Shown piece after piece: positions 21,689-33,622 of a stretch of DNA of 64,000 bases. The notes under the pieces are model-generated. The model was not told the DNA's origin and searched no databases. It saw only the letters and a program-made list of their open reading frames with translations. Origin of the DNA: Patellaria atrata CBS 101060. Lineage: Eukaryota; Ascomycota; Dothideomycetes; Patellariales; Patellariaceae. Position 1 is the stretch's first letter. Each line of letters opens with the position of its first letter. Position numbers and translations under genes: made by a program. The stretch spans positions 1,304,455 to 1,368,454 of the forward strand of contig MU006089.1 in NCBI GenBank assembly GCA_010093705.1, in the 5' to 3' direction.

Positions 21689-23878
21689 TTATACCAAGCG
21701 AATCAACTTCTTCTCCGGTTTACTAGTCAACCAAGCACTTTCTACAATTTGTCCGATCCCAATTCTTTCACTATAATGCCCACTGGTCCGGATTAGGAGA
21801 ACGTTGAGAATATCGTTGTTTACTGAATGACGAGTATTTGGGTATTTCGATTGTGGATATCTTACCCGCGACAGTAATGCATATCTCAGTTCCGCTGTAC
21901 GGGGTTCACTACATAGAAGCTCTTGTCCGCTGAAAAGCTTACCACAAGGTCTTCCATAAAAGTCGTGCACCAACAGTTCAGATTTTCTGGTCGGATTATC
22001 AGAAACAGAGAATGAAGATGCATAGGTGCATGAGGCGACAAAATACAGTACGCCTGGTTCAGCGGGTATATCAAAAATCTTCCTCTTTTCTGTACGTTCA
22101 GCTAAGAGATCCAAAGCAACGGGTTGGAAGAACTGCATATTTCTATTGATTGCACGAAAACCTTGGCGGGAGTGAACGATGAATGACTCCACTTCCGGTT
22201 GAATAAGCTTCACGGCTGTTTCGGTAAGCTTTAACATACGATTCGTTCGATGTTCAGAAGGAGTTACTATTGGCGACAGCAAAGGATTATACTCCACTTC
22301 ACCAATCCAACCCGCCCAGGACCAGCTAGGGAACTCGGTAACAGTGATACCCCGTCTTAAGTCCTCGTTGGCTCTACTGGGCCTATACATCCTTCGACGA
22401 TCAAAATGGATACTGGAGCATGGAGCCCAAAGAACCACAATGTCGAAGAGTGATTCTGGCAAGCCATAATAGAAAGAGCTACCGCAGCATTGTTCCATAA
22501 TGGATGACAATCCTTCGAATGCGTTTAAAACATCTGATGCGTAAGACAAATTCCTTCGTGTATATGATTCTACAAGTGTTGCGTAGAACTCGAAGCCGAA
22601 GATCCATGAATGGGGTGGTTCACTAATTAAATCCAGCGACTCTTGCGTTGATTCAGAGGGTAATACGTCCATCACATATTTCATTGCAAACGAGATAAAC
22701 TTGGACCATCGGGATGCGTTTCGATCATCTAGGACTCTCAGATTAGATTTCATCAAGCCACCTACTTGTAGAGGTATTAGTGGATTCAGCACGTGGAGGT
22801 CGTGGAATGTTTGGCGCGGGATAGAAGATGATTCATCAATCTCATGCCGAATAGATTTTTGGCACTGGAAGAAGACTTGGAAGTCGGAGAAGAATAAACA
22901 CCTCCTTGAAAGTATTCTCTCCTGCATAGTCCAGCCCCTATCGTCGTAATGTGATACCATGAGGGTATCAAGCAAAGTCGCGCCCCTTGTAATAAGTTGC
23001 ACTCCACGCACGGTTTCCGTGATCTGGGCTGTTCTCGTCCCGCGATGAAACCCTGGTAACCTCGCACTTGCGTCAGAACCGGAGAGCACAGCAATTGTCG
23101 CGAAAGCTTGAGTATAGATCAGTCCCATCTGTGAGATTTGATCGTGCTTTTGTGTATAGTCATCCGAAACGATGCAAAGACTGTCGACCCAAAGCCATCT
23201 CTCGCCCAGAGCCCGTATGAGATCGATTGCGTCGTATATCACTGGTGGGATGAGCGAACCGTAAGAGGAAATCCCACCGTCCTGCATCAACCGGGAAAGG
23301 TTCTCGTTCGTCGCTTGCAGCATCTTAACCCCTCCCCACATGTAGCTGAGAGTAAAGTACCTGCACTTCGAAGACATCGGGACTAATTTTTGACGGACAA
23401 CATCGATTAAGATGAGGTTAACGATGAGTCCTTTTCGTTTGACTTTCGTAAGGATTCGGCAGGTTTCACCATGGTTACTGTCGCATTCAGAGAGCCAATT
23501 CTGTAAGATACGAAGATCCACAAGATCACCAAGGCGCACAGAAGGTAATGATTTTACGTGTGCCTCCTGGAAACGAATCATGCCAAGATAGAAACTTGAC
23601 CCCTCGGTCGAGGCGTATACCAAGAGACCTGGGGGAAGCCGTACAATGTAGCAAGCTTCTGGACTGTATTTTGATGACATCCTATTGACGTCGCGAATTT
23701 CCGACGTCATCCGGTAGGGGAGGAGGCGGTATACAGTCCTACATATGGCGCAATGCTGTCTGCGTATAATATCGGCAGGTCGTCCAAGCTCAGTTCGTCT
23801 ACCGTCCGCGTGGGAAGGGTTTAGAGGTATAAGTTGGCAGATAGAACAAAGATCATCTCTGTTAGAAGTCGCAGCCAT
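21689..23878 (-). CDS. HET-domain (heterokaryon incompatibility-type) protein, 729 aa
   Basis: Uninterrupted frame from ATG 23878. Residues 11-46 hold paired Cys motifs (CSIC, CAIC) often seen before HET domains. The HET domain begins at about 173 with YFTLSYMWGG, continues through LIPPVIYDAIDLI and WLWVDSLCI, and ends near YDDRGWTMQERILSRRCLFF. The C-terminal half, about 380 residues, is the usual variable part (ends ...LIRLV). HET proteins act in non-self recognition and can trigger cell death when mismatched alleles meet; the specific partner is unknown. It is intact over its whole length with no introns. The family is usually expanded and polymorphic. Confidence 0.9.
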   Translation of the reverse strand: MAATSNRDDLCSICQLIPLNPSHADGRRTELGRPADIIRRQHCAICRTVYRLLPYRMTSEIRDVNRMSSKYSPEACYIVRLPPGLLVYASTEGSSFYLGMIRFQEAHVKSLPSVRLGDLVDLRILQNWLSECDSNHGETCRILTKVKRKGLIVNLILIDVVRQKLVPMSSKCRYFTLSYMWGGVKMLQATNENLSRLMQDGGISSYGSLIPPVIYDAIDLIRALGERWLWVDSLCIVSDDYTQKHDQISQMGLIYTQAFATIAVLSGSDASARLPGFHRGTRTAQITETVRGVQLITRGATLLDTLMVSHYDDRGWTMQERILSRRCLFFSDFQVFFQCQKSIRHEIDESSSIPRQTFHDLHVLNPLIPLQVGGLMKSNLRVLDDRNASRWSKFISFAMKYVMDVLPSESTQESLDLISEPPHSWIFGFEFYATLVESYTRRNLSYASDVLNAFEGLSSIMEQCCGSSFYYGLPESLFDIVVLWAPCSSIHFDRRRMYRPSRANEDLRRGITVTEFPSWSWAGWIGEVEYNPLLSPIVTPSEHRTNRMLKLTETAVKLIQPEVESFIVHSRQGFRAINRNMQFFQPVALDLLAERTEKRKIFDIPAEPGVLYFVASCTYASSFSVSDNPTRKSELLVHDFYGRPCGKLFSGQELLCSEPRTAELRYALLSRVRYPQSKYPNTRHSVNNDILNVLLIRTSGHYSERIGIGQIVESAWLTSKPEKKLIRLV

Positions 23879-26458
23879 GATTTCACCACTCTGAGGGTAA
23901 GGCGCAGCCGGGCTAGCGTAGTGATTTGCAGTACTGAATTTGTGTCGGTACTGTGAACTGATGTTTTACTGATGGGTTAGGATAAGGTGAGACCTATTGT
24001 AGATAAGGTACAGAGGGGATAAAACCATTACATCCCAGTAAAGTCAAAGGTTCCATTGAATGTAAGCTTTTCAGCTGAGGCTGTTGAAGGTGCGAGAGTA
24101 ATCCACGAAAAACACGGAAGATTCGTGCAATCCCCGCTGACGAAGATGGGAAGTCGGAATCCAGAGATAAAAATATGCTCTAAACACAATCATCTTCTCT
24201 TTTTGTGCTGCAAGCAATTGAAGGGTGTTGTAGGGTGGAAAAGTTTTGGCGTGAGCCGTCAGCCGTGGGAGGGTTGGAGGAGCTAATAATAATCCCAGTT
24301 CTAGTTCTACGGTAGTTCTAGTTATAGTCAGAACCCAACTAACCACGAATGAGATGGGTCTTTGGTCGGTAGATCTTGTTTTATCCTTATTTTTACGACA
24401 CCCCTTCTCCGACACCTATATTTAAACGTATAGAAATATACATTTCATGCTTTCTGCTATCGAGTCCGACACCACTCCCTGAATCATATCAAAAAAGTGC
24501 TGTACAGTACAGTACTGTACAATCCTGAGGTAGGACTAACCTCCTTCACAGGTATTCCTGAATATCACGACGAAGTAATACCTGTATCAGCACAGCACGA
24601 GGAAGACCTACCCGATTTCGATCTCGAAGATTCCCTTGTATTCGTGCCCTTCGCTCTCTTTTCGACTATATGATCTAGTAACTATAGTTCCCGTACTCCT
24701 GGCACCGTTACTGCCGGCCTTTCCACTTTCTCAAATTGTACCAGCATTCACTCACTATAGGAATCACATCTTCCTAGATAGCTGTGCGTGTAACCTCCTT
24801 TTGATCGATCTTAACATACCACTTCTCTAATTAGGGACAATTTTATCGAAAGAAGCTCGTGGAGGTATGGTAGTATTGCTGAATGCACGAAGCCAGACCA
24901 GAATCGGAGATGCACAGTGGCTGAGGATGGTAGAGCGGCAACGACCGCGATGAACGGACCGAGTACTAAAACCTAATGTCGGTGTCGCACGGTCTATGAT
25001 GTGAGCGATCGGGAGGAGAATGACAGATCGTTGTCTGGTAAGAGTTGATCTGACCAAGAGCTTATCGCGAAACTCTAGAAACAAATGACAAAAAGGCGTA
25101 TAAGGAAGAGGATACCACACCTACCTACATATCCTCTTATTAAAACTTCATTCGGTGAGTATGATGAAGTGGTATGGTTTTCCACGTAAATTCGCTCCTC
25201 GTCATCTCCTCACAGTATGCCCATTAGTAGTCTACAAGAGGAAACCAGTGGTAAGTCAACATCAGTGCCAACTGCTTGTTAGTTCTTCTCAAAGAAGAGG
25301 TCTGTAGTTAATACTGCTGTTAGACGTCGGAAATATCTTGATTGCACCATTCCGTAGACCTCCCTGCTCATCGTGGTATCCTTCTAAGTTCTCTTTAGTG
25401 TTTTTTCTTGCTCTAAGCTACACTCAAATGCTAAAATTTCTCGACGGCGCTTCACCCTGTTTCCGAATGCACCTTACCTATATAACCTCGTGTTTGTCCC
25501 GTACACATAGGGTAGATCTTCAGATTTCCTAGAGGAGGTTCCTCAATCTCCTTTCTGTTCCTATGAATCAGATAGTCTCAAATCCGTTCTATTCAAGCGC
25601 TATAAGACTTTCAATTAAGAACCTGATGCAGCGGAACCTAGCATCTTCGTAGTATCACTGACGTTCATGCCTCGTGAGTCGTCTATAACCGATACCCCTG
25701 TTCAAGGAGCACGGGAACCTGCCCCGTTTGCTTTAATACCTTCATCAGCCCCAAACGGGCCGCCATTGCTGACCACTCAAGCACCACCAGGTGACCGTGC
25801 GTCATATTCTCGCTTATAATCTCGGTCTGCACTCTGGCTATATCAAAGCTCTCTCTCGCCCTCTTTTCTCCTCTTACTTTCTTCATCAGCCTTCAAAATA
25901 CCATACGTAAGTCTCTCTTCATCCTTGATAGTTCTTGACCATGCATCTCACCCCCCATCCCCCCTCCCTTAGTCTATTATCTATTGTATCATCTATATGT
26001 CCGTGCAATCTAGCGTTTTGAACGGCGCGAAGTAGAGTCCTGAAGAATGTCACCTTGTGGCGTCAAAGTCTTCTCCATTACGTCGATTATTATGCATTTT
26101 CCACGGCACAATTGTGTAGCTAATTGTATTCTTATCTCAAGGTATACCCATTTGGAAACGGCACGCAAAAACAATCTTTTCACTTCGTTTCATAAAAGTC
26201 TCACCTCTCGTAAGTAAATTGTCCCCTCTCTAGTAAAATATACAGTCAAGCACTCCCTTCGTCATTCTCCCCGCTTCTATCACTCGCGACACTCAGTTGT
26301 ATAATCGCTCTTCCTGTACTCTCCTCTCCTACCTCACGTTTATTAGCGTACCAGCCTCCCTGAGTTATTCCTTGTGCTGCACGTTACTTAGTTTATGGCT
26401 GATGTCGCTAATCATATTGAAAGCAGCCCCTACAAACAAATATTTTTTTCCGATAAGA
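23879..26458. other. Long intergenic stretch, 2.6 kb
   Basis: Contains a perfect 21-bp palindrome (24501-24521), a CTAGTTCTA-type short repeat at about 24298-24328, and an isolated 67-codon minus frame with an ATG (25886 to 25683) of doubtful status. Much of the stretch is pyrimidine-rich with short chance frames. The 3' end precedes the DUF7918 gene. Confidence 0.4.
24501..24521. repeat. Perfect palindrome TGTACAGTAC-A-GTACTGTACA
   Basis: 10-bp arms separated by a single A. It can extrude as a cruciform or serve as a dimer binding site. No gene start lies within 300 bp. Confidence 0.75.
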
Positions 26459-27376
26459 ATGAAGTGCGGTCAACCTTACATTGAGGTTCAAATCATCCAA
26501 CCCGGGACAGATCTTTTATTACCAGAATACAGCCGAACTGAGCGTAGGGGGCCTTCTAGCCAACAATTATCGTGTTATTTAGAGGCGATACCTGCAGTAA
26601 AATTCAGGATACGGGTTATTATCGACCCTCTACGAATATGGGGCGCCTCCGATACTTTATCCCTGCGCCTGCGAATAGATAATCAAGTAGCCACAGACGA
26701 CCGTTTCATGTATCAGCGTAAGATTCTAGCCGGGCAAGCAGCCTCCCGGGTGACCTGGGAAAGAGTTACCATACTGGTCGGCGGAGAATGGAAAGACGTA
26801 GAGCTGGAGTGGGGAATGGTGGGTGGTACGTTCTTTTTCCTTATTATCTGTTTACCTCTTTCCGGTGATAGAAACTAATAGCCAATAGGCGCCACTGTAC
26901 CGTCTTCCTCGACGTCAACTGCTGCACTGCCAATTGGGATGCATACGGGCCGGATAACAGTGGACGTCTACCAGGGTTATTTCTTAACTGGGTCGGCTAC
27001 TCCCAATGATATGGTCTTGCCAGCACTGATCACACCCGGGGCGCCCTGCGGACAGTTGCTACGTGTACGGCCGGTGATGTCCACGATGCGCTCAACTACA
27101 AAGCCAGATCCGGGTCAGGACTTTCGTATGCGAGGAGACAAATACCAGTTCACCTTCCACTATGGCTCCGCAGCCACACTCGCTGCTCTAGGCGTTGTGG
27201 TCCAGAGGCCCCTTCCAGGGGATCTGGGCCAAACGTTGCAGACAGCGACGGAGCTGTTTGGCAGTGGGGAGGTCGAAGAGAGGGAAAAAGAGGAGGAAGG
27301 CGACGAGGAAGACGAAGAAGATGATTATGACGAGGAAGGTGAAGAGATGGAGGTGGTGGACTCTATATGGGACTAG
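26459..27376 (+). CDS. DUF7918-type fungal protein with acidic tail, two exons, 284 aa
   Basis: Exon 1 is 26459-26825 and exon 2 is 26889-27376, with a 63-nt GTACGT...CAATAG intron; the junction codon G|GC is in phase. The N-terminal domain starts at once with YIEVQIIQPG, continues with SCYLEAIPAVKFRIRVII, LRIDNQVATD and WERVTILVGG, and ends with TGRITVDVYQG in exon 2. That order is typical of the DUF7918 family of unknown function. The C-terminal 40 residues are almost pure Glu/Asp. An in-frame ATG at 26402 would add 19 residues. The ATG at 26459 was preferred because the domain follows it directly. Confidence 0.7.
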
Positions 27377-27967
27377 ATCCCAGTGGGGCCCCACAAGATT
27401 GTATAGGCGCCCGGCGCGAAGAGGTGCTTTCAGACTTTCCTCCGCTTTCCGGGTCCTTGGATTCTGCTTTCCTAGCGGTATTGTTTATTTTGCGGTATTG
27501 TGAGGTCTTTTCCTGTCGCCCTATGGGGTAGTCTTTTCGTTATGGTCGTTGGTGTTGATCTTTCTCTTTACGCATTCGTGGTAATCTTTTGTTCCTGGCT
27601 TTGCTAAGAAGTCTATGGTTCACCACTATCTGGGGGAGTCTGGAGATTAGTCTACTCTCCTCAGAATTCGATGTACTCTTTTTCCTCGAATATGTCTATT
27701 GATGATACATCTGGTCCCAACCGTCGTGAACTATGCAATTTGAATACTTGATATACCTATAATGCAATGTATCTCGCTTATTATATAGCTCACTTGGTTG
27801 ATTCCTCGCAGAAGATGTAGTAAATTATCATTTTATACAGAAATTCCGTTATATCTTACAAAGCATATTTCTCTAATAGTATCCTAAGAGTTATTCTATT
27901 ATTAGGTAACATTAAATCGAACTATCTGATCCTAAATCACTAACCGTATCTGGCTATCTGATAGTTC
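27377..27967. other. Intergenic, nothing recognised
   Basis: 3' flank of the DUF7918 gene, AT-rich towards 27.9 kb. No coding or repeat signal. Confidence 0.4.
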
Positions 27968-28308
27968 TTACATCTGTATAAGAGCCCAATTCGCCCTCTG
28001 ATCGTTTATGCCACTCATGTTCTGGTTCAGAATGCGTTGAACCTCGATAACTACTGATGCCGCGTAGAGCTGGACATATGGTCTGAATCTGTCCACCTGG
28101 AGATCAACTCCACTGTACCGGAACTGTATATCTTCCCACTCCAGTCGTCTCGTCCAACGTGCAACATCCTCCCTAATAACACTCCAAACGTACTCCCCGA
28201 GCAAATTGTATAGTTGCCACGCATTTACTGCCGTCCTACTGATGTATATCAATTGCAGCTTCCTTGCTATTGCGTACAAAAGACTTGTGCTGGCAATAGC
28301 CTGCACGG
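27968..28308 (-). pseudogene. Detached coding piece next to a SINE-like repeat
   Basis: A protein-like minus frame of about 113 codons (Tyr-, Arg- and Val-rich, ending ALIQM). Its only apparent start (MDKKK) is made by the poly(A) tail of the SINE-like repeat at 28309-28473. It may be the 3' part of the RING-type gene lying upstream on the same strand, separated from it by the insertion, or an unrelated relic. No domain was recognised. Confidence 0.4.
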
Positions 28309-28473
28309 TTTTTTTTTTATCCATTGTATTGCATTATCTACAATACTGCGCATGCAGCCTCTTGGGCTATGGCGCTACTCTTCTATCTACATAAATCCCT
28401 ATTCTAGGGCAATAATATGTCTAGTGAGAGTGTCTGAGGATTGAAGCTCCCCAGTTGTTCAAACTTTGCAGTC
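28309..28473 (-). mobile_element. SINE-like retroposon, copy A (about 165 bp)
   Basis: On the minus strand it runs from GACTGCAAAG to a terminal run of ten A. It matches 51092-51268 along its whole length at roughly 85-90% by eye. The 3' poly(A) and shared ends suggest retroposition. No convincing pol III A/B boxes and no clear target duplication were found, so the class is tentative. Confidence 0.6.
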
Positions 28474-28551
28474 TAATCCAAGCATTAGAAAAACTGAACC
28501 AACTCCACTATATCCTTTGCTCTTCAATTCACCCTGCATGGTGGATGCTTG

Positions 28552-29372
28552 TTAGGTACTTCTAAGCCAGAACCAGTTCACTTCTTCATCTTCAAGTAGG
28601 ATTCCCTCTGCTGAGAGCAAGGGGAGACCCCCAAATTGAAAGCTCTCAGGGATAATCATGTTAGCTGGATATCTGATGCTCCAACATGGGAGTACTATTG
28701 GGTCCCAGTTGAACCAACATTCCTCAACATCTCCACGGACCATGATGGGCATCTGGAAACGGTGAATATGTTCGAAAGGAATTCCTATTTTATGTCGAAT
28801 GACCGCAATGATGTACGAGAACGCGAAGAGCTCAACCCGTTGTAGTCTTAGGTGGTAGTAGTGCATTCCCGCGATTTCTGGTTCTTGTAAAGGTGGGACG
28901 ATATCAGGGTGAAAGTTAGAATAATCCATGTGGTTGAAGGGAATGTTGGGTAGCCGCATGTACATGGGATCAGAATCTAGGCTCCATTCAAGTATTCCCG
29001 AAACATGTCTGCGATAATTGCTTAATCTCCTAGGTGCTATTCTCCTCCTGATACCTGCTTGCAGTAAGATATCGACCTCATCTAAATCATCTTCTTCGTC
29101 GGAGGAGCACGACAACGAGGGCAAGAATTTGCCGCTCCTCTATCGCTAGATATAGGTGGATCTAGCCACTGCTTGATATAATCTAGGTCGAAAATGTGTT
29201 TTTTAGGGCACGCAAGAACTATCGGTTGCTCGTCTCCATCTTCAAATAAGGTGTGGCGGATGTAGCATGTGGGCTCGAAATCGGAGATAGACGAACGCTG
29301 AATTTCTGCGAAGTTTGAGGGATCCGAAAGAAATTCCTGCTGGTTAGGGAGAGAAACCTGAGGGAGGGCCAT
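28552..29372 (-). pseudogene. RING-type gene broken by a frameshift
   Basis: ATG 29372 opens a frame of about 96 residues carrying a RING-like pattern: C in FEPTCYIRH, CPKKHIFDLDYIKQWL, then CPRCRA. It stops at 29082. Just there, a second frame (29124 to 28552, without ATG) takes over with an acidic linker (SDEEDDLDEVDIL) and about 150 folded residues ending NWFWLRST. Because the acidic linker naturally follows the last CxxC, a one-base shift near 29082-29140 best explains the pair. An intron is unlikely, since no donor or acceptor lies there. The gene would have encoded a RING/E3-like protein. The intact paralogue-like gene lies at 38850. Confidence 0.6.
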
Positions 29373-32300
29373 TGATGGGAGGTGAGAGTTGGAGAGAATG
29401 CTCTTATTGATGATGGTGGTTGAGGGTTTCGGTAAATATAGTTTGCACTATTTCAGTATGATGTATGATTCTTTCTGACGCAAGTTGGGGTTGTGCATTA
29501 GAGGTAATAGTGAGATATTAAGCGATAGTTGCAAACTTTGAGAAGATCTTTTGATTGACCGTCCTTTATCGTCTGCAAATTGATCAATAGTTGTTTTGTG
29601 AAAAAAAAGATTGAACCTCGCAGGGACAGCTCTGTTTTATACCTAAGAGAACGTAGCATTGTACCACAGCACTTTCCAAGAAAATGAAAAACGTTGCTCT
29701 CAAAGATTGAACTGTTGAAAGAAAGTATACATTATGGTGAGTGGACATCGATATTCGATTTTGAATTGTACAACCTACTGATGGAGTCGTTACTGTGGCA
29801 ATATATACTGCATGTTTATCAAAACAGCCTAGAAGCTTCAATGTTTCTCCTCCAAATCTAGCAAACTACTAAAACACTACTTAGACAGTAACGCTCTTCC
29901 TCACTAGTTCCAGTTCACCTACATATATTTACTGCTCTGCCACAACATCTCCCACTCAGTGTACCTCTACATTGAAACTTCAAATGCTTTTAACTGTACA
30001 GCGATCTTGCCAACGGAGATAAGTATGAAGAACAGTTTCCAGTTCTTTCTAGGGATTGATCGTAATACCGGAATGAATCACTCCACTGGAAATGGTACAC
30101 CCTTTTAGAGATATCGAGACTGTGGTCAAAAGTTGGACTGGATACTGTATACTGACGTCCACAAGACCTCTGCCATACCACCTTTGAACCCAACTATTTT
30201 TCCTGCTACCTTCCCTACCACATTATCGATGAAGAGGGAGCAAACTCCTAAGGCAATGGGAATGGTAGGCAGCCAAAAAGGTTGACTCCGAATGTGGTAC
30301 GTAATTCACAGTGTTTTGATATAAAGCGATCGACATAGGGTGGCTCGTTTGCGGCGAGGATTCGAGGAACCGTCTTTAATATCTTCCGTTCAGAAAAACC
30401 AACTATTTCCTGCTCTGTACCTAATCAAAATCTTTACCAATAGAAATGATCTGTCAGTTCAGGATCTCCTCGTTCTCCTCACCGCGGTCCTTGTTCTACC
30501 TCTTGGATATGTAGATCCCTTTCTCATCCTTCGGTCACCACCAAATACCACTTCGTCGACATCGAAAGGCATCTTCTCAATCAACTATTTCAATCACCAA
30601 TACTACCACGGCGGAATCCTCTATACTTTTTCCATGCCAAAGTGTCCGAGCAGCTCTCTCACGTTTCTCGTTGCGCTCTCAATTGTCCGCCAGGAGTACC
30701 AGGCACTCATTCAGTAGTTCTTTGTTTGCAATCTCCAGCACTCTGATATGGGAACCGGGAAACATGTGCATAAACTCGATGATGATTGTCCGCTCGCGCT
30801 ATCGGGCAACGTGGAGCAACAAATTAGTAAGAAGATATAATTTGTATCTTCAATACTAAGAACAAGTATGTGGGAGGGGAGATCTAAATTGGTATGATCA
30901 AGCCGCTGGACTGGGGTGAGAGTTAATCGTTGAGGGAGATTTCATAACTCACACATTAATTACTACCACCGTACAGAAAACGAAAGAGAGGATGGCGGGA
31001 AAAGCTTTCGGAATTACAAATTAGAAAAGGAAGGACTTCGTAAAGTGTAAAAGGAATGACAACGAATGGATGTGACCATTACGGGTAGGAGCAGTAGTGA
31101 TCAATTCAGCACCTGAAGTCCTGAATACCACACAATTCTTTTAGGGCATGTCATTTGGTTAGTCCCCAGGACGATGAAAAGGATGTGGCGAAATCTACAC
31201 TTTATTGTTCCCGGTAAATGTTCCTGAGACGCTTGACATATGTAGTGGTAAGAGTTGTGGCGATCCAGAACATTGGATCTGCCATACGATCTGTGGTTGC
31301 ACTGGTTGGTGAGTAGGGAAGTTCAGAGTTGTGATGGACTTCGTTTATAAATCAGGGGTAAATTGGCTAGTATAGAATCCAGTAAGGCTTGGTAAGATTC
31401 GGCAAGGCTAGGTAGAACTAAAACTAGAACTAGTTATAACGGAAAGGTCCCGTCGGGAACCACATCCCGCGCTTTCCGTGATGAAATAATTAGCGGGACA
31501 GGCCTTCTTTTGACGACATGAGGAACGATGAGATACTGTAGCAATACTTTCCACTATGGAATTAAAGGTGAAGGATAATTTGTGATATCTCCACCGGCAT
31601 CTTATGGAAGAACGATTTACGGGCTGGATAATCGTTTGCTTTGCGGTTGTATACAACTGTCGCATTTTGTGATGGTCTCTTTGAAATAACAGTTCCGAAT
31701 ATCCTCTCCCGTATCAGGATTCATCCGTGATATCTGGAATTCAAAGGGGGATACACCCTTCGAAAGTTTGACTACATTGTACAGTATAAATAGAACGAAT
31801 AGCGAGCGAAAACTGCCTTAGTTCCCGAAAAAGAAAAATGAGCGTCTGACAATGTAATATTGCACAATGTTGTCGATTACATGCCCAGGTTCCAACGTAA
31901 ATGTACAAGATATGATATAATCAAGGTTGTTTTACTGGTCCACGTAAGGCGTACGTTGAGTTGGTGGCAGTTTATTGGCGATTCTCACTCCCAGTTCTGA
32001 TCTGTTCATGAAGGTAAAAACTGTCACAACCTTGGACGTAGTAGGGCACTTGATCCGCACCCTGTCCTTCCGTAACTTCTCAACTAGCCGAGAGTCCCTA
32101 TCAGATATTCACACCCTCCATATTGTTCGAAATTCCTTTCGCTACTAGTCCACCCACTCTCCTGCTTCGGATTTATTACGGCTCTCTATTCGGCCAAAAA
32201 GAATACGACCTCTTTACACGGCAATTTTCTTCCCTGATCAAATTTTAGGTGATACATCACATTGTGGATAGTAAATAATATTCCTAAGGTAAGCCTAGTG

Positions 32301-32383
32301 GTGATCTACGGATTGGTATACTTGGAACATCCATCGCTGATGCAATATACAGTTACAGACCCTTCTGACCAACAGTACTCGAC
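29373..32383. other. Long gene-poor stretch, 3 kb
   Basis: Only frames without ATG or coding character, for instance a GTG-started plus frame at 30340-30717. A CTAGAACTAGTT-type short repeat lies at 31414-31440. Otherwise ordinary intergenic DNA. Confidence 0.4.
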
Positions 32384-32503
32384 ATGGCAAAGGAGAGAAA
32401 GTGGAAATCAGCGCCCAAGTCGAAAGAACCAGCACCTTAAACTCAGGCTGAACCATTCTCATATTTCTTCGGTTCTGAGCCGATCTCAAATCATATTAGT
32501 TTC

Positions 32504-33130
32504 ATGGTCCCCTCACCCACAAGCAGAGAGTTAGAGATAGGGTGCAAATCTACAACAAAAGTTGAGTTCTCAGACCTAAGGCCAGATAGAGAGAGTGTTG
32601 TGAGTCTTTCAGAGGTCGATATGCTTCTATTTCGGCTCAGACTGGCTAAACAGAAAATACAAAGTTTAGAGAGAGAGCTGCAGTGTGAGAAGGAACTGGT
32701 TTTTGTCAAGAATGCTGAGATAGAGGGTCTCCAGACACAACTTCGAGAGCAAGGTAATGTATTGATAGTGGCTCTAGAGGTGAGCGAGACGTCACAAGCT
32801 GCTTCTAGTCAGCTACACGGATTGGTGCCCTTCCATATCAACATACGTCTCGGAAATGAGGAGATTGACGAGCCTTCAGATGAGTCAAAGTACTTCATTC
32901 CAGAAATGGAGGAGCACGATGGCATGGACCAGGAGATGCTGGAAGCAGAAACCGGAGAGACGCTAGATAGACCATATCAGGAGATGCTCGAAGAATCAGA
33001 CGGGGATGGAGGCGAACAAGAGGCAACCGCAGACCATATCACGGACACTTTGAATTCCTATTGCGCTAATATCGAGGAGCATAGACGATATATCATAGAG
33101 GCAAAGGCGATGCAAGAAGCTGGTCTATAG
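32504..33130 (+). CDS. Acidic coiled-coil orphan protein, 208 aa; a longer 5' frame holds a stop
   Basis: From ATG 32504: a Ser/Thr-rich start, then a helical heptad region (about residues 35-85, LLFRLRLAKQKIQSLEREL...) and a long Glu/Asp-rich half. The same frame extends upstream to another ATG at 32384 through protein-like sequence, interrupted by a single TAA at 32438-32440. The longer version (249 codons) may be the ancestral form, with CAA changed to TAA by one C-to-T step. No family was recognised. Confidence 0.55.
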   Translation: MVPSPTSRELEIGCKSTTKVEFSDLRPDRESVVSLSEVDMLLFRLRLAKQKIQSLERELQCEKELVFVKNAEIEGLQTQLREQGNVLIVALEVSETSQAASSQLHGLVPFHINIRLGNEEIDEPSDESKYFIPEMEEHDGMDQEMLEAETGETLDRPYQEMLEESDGDGGEQEATADHITDTLNSYCANIEEHRRYIIEAKAMQEAGL

Positions 33131-33622
33131 TATTGAAATCCTTTTGTAATCTCTGGTCTCTAGGATGATTACGATGGAGAAATCTGTTGGCCAGTGACCA
33201 TATTCACATATGATATTCACCTCAACATTTTGTCGAAGTGAAACTCCGTAGACCACAAGAGTATGTATAAATACACAGATAGAGACTTAATTGCATTGTG
33301 TTCTACCTATATATTCCACTAGAATGTAGAAAGACCTCTTCACGTCACGGGAACTGAAGTCTTAATAAGCGAACTTGGACCACTTGATCACGTATAGTCT
33401 CTGAAGCCATATTCAAAATAGGGTCTTATCTCGCTACTTCAATCTTCTTCCGCGTTCGCTCCAACTCTGCGTTCCACATTCCTCCTCCGAAACTTTACCA
33501 TCACACAAAGCGCATGGTTATCATTGTAACGAACCGAAACGTACATTTACTCTTTCATATCTACAATAATCGACTGTTTCCATTATCACAAGATTCATCT
33601 TACCCCACAAACACAGCTCAAA
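33131..33622. other. Intergenic / 5' region
   Basis: Pyrimidine-rich, A/C-rich leader just before ATG 33623 (ACAAACACAGCTCAAAATG), typical of a fungal 5' UTR. Confidence 0.45.

Noticed and set aside
24827-25120. A 97-codon minus frame near the palindrome
   Set aside because: No ATG and no coding character.
30340-30717. A 125-codon plus frame
   Set aside because: It has no ATG (opens with GTG), no splice context and no domain.
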